Of a DNA stretch of 64,000 bases, positions 63,962 to 64,000 are shown one piece after another; position 1 is the stretch's first letter, and each line of letters begins with the position of its first letter. The translations under genes and the position numbers were made by a program. The DNA comes from Patella vulgata. Taxonomy: Eukaryota > Mollusca > Gastropoda > Patellidae. The notes beneath the pieces are model-generated. The model saw only the letters and a program-made list of their open reading frames with translations. It had not been told where the DNA came from and made no database searches. The DNA lies in NCBI RefSeq assembly GCF_932274485.2, contig NC_065884.2, positions 71,198,046-71,262,045 on the forward strand, written 5' to 3'.

Positions 63962-64000
63962 GTGTCTCTTATCTATTCACCCTTGGTTATTATATCAATA

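Noticed and set aside
1-64000. CRISPR array, rRNA genes, LTR or other virus-like element
   Set aside because: No regular repeat-spacer pattern, no rRNA words, and no long terminal repeats or capsid/protease/integrase motifs were seen.

Overview
This is a eukaryotic, intron-rich, AT-rich window from an animal nuclear genome. It has GT-AG spliced genes, tRNA-headed SINEs, short inverted-repeat DNA elements and an L2/CR1-type LINE, and no bacterial operon structure. Its overall style (small exons, many SINEs, a glycine-rich secretory gene) suggests a lophotrochozoan, most likely a mollusc and perhaps a gastropod. That placement is inference; no marker here fixes the species.

Layout. 1-12600: no gene I can support; a mosaic of SINEs, MITEs and short tandem repeats. 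About 12604-30950, + strand: a gene for a secreted glycine-rich repetitive protein, with a signal-peptide exon (12622-12682), four exons of 24-33 bp, one 1140-bp repeat exon (22427-23566), an acidic Cys exon and a last coding exon. Every intron is phase 1. The repeat exon has an in-frame TGA at 22741. The introns hold an L2-type LINE relic (15190-16445), a 395-bp near-identical tandem duplication and many SINEs. 31000-43500: intergenic repeats, including a hAT-like MITE with an 8-bp target duplication and a paralogous empty site. 43526-63442 and beyond, + strand: an animal fatty acyl-CoA reductase (FAR1-like). Twelve coding exons give about 467 residues; the C-terminal exon(s) lie past the window. 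Its introns carry much of the repeat load.

The dominant structure is mobile. I see three tRNA-headed SINE types, called S1, S2 and S3 here. S1 and S3 share one body; S2 has a different body. All three end in the same short 3' block (GACGTTAAAC, then CCCATTTC in S1 and S2), followed by (TC)n or (ATTTC)n. A rare S2 variant carries a different tail. This modular arrangement, inverted SINE doublets, and a 46-bp insertion made of the S2 tail alone with a 12-bp target duplication are the most interesting signals. At least ten families of short inverted-repeat or dispersed elements (M1-M11 here) also occur. The second theme is duplication of splice-site segments inside the FAR gene: an exon 5 donor repeated eight times, an exon 6 donor repeated twice, and an exon 9 acceptor repeated twice.

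No functional tRNA, rRNA, CRISPR array or LTR/virus-like element was recognised. Coordinates of repeats are read by eye and may be off by several bases.
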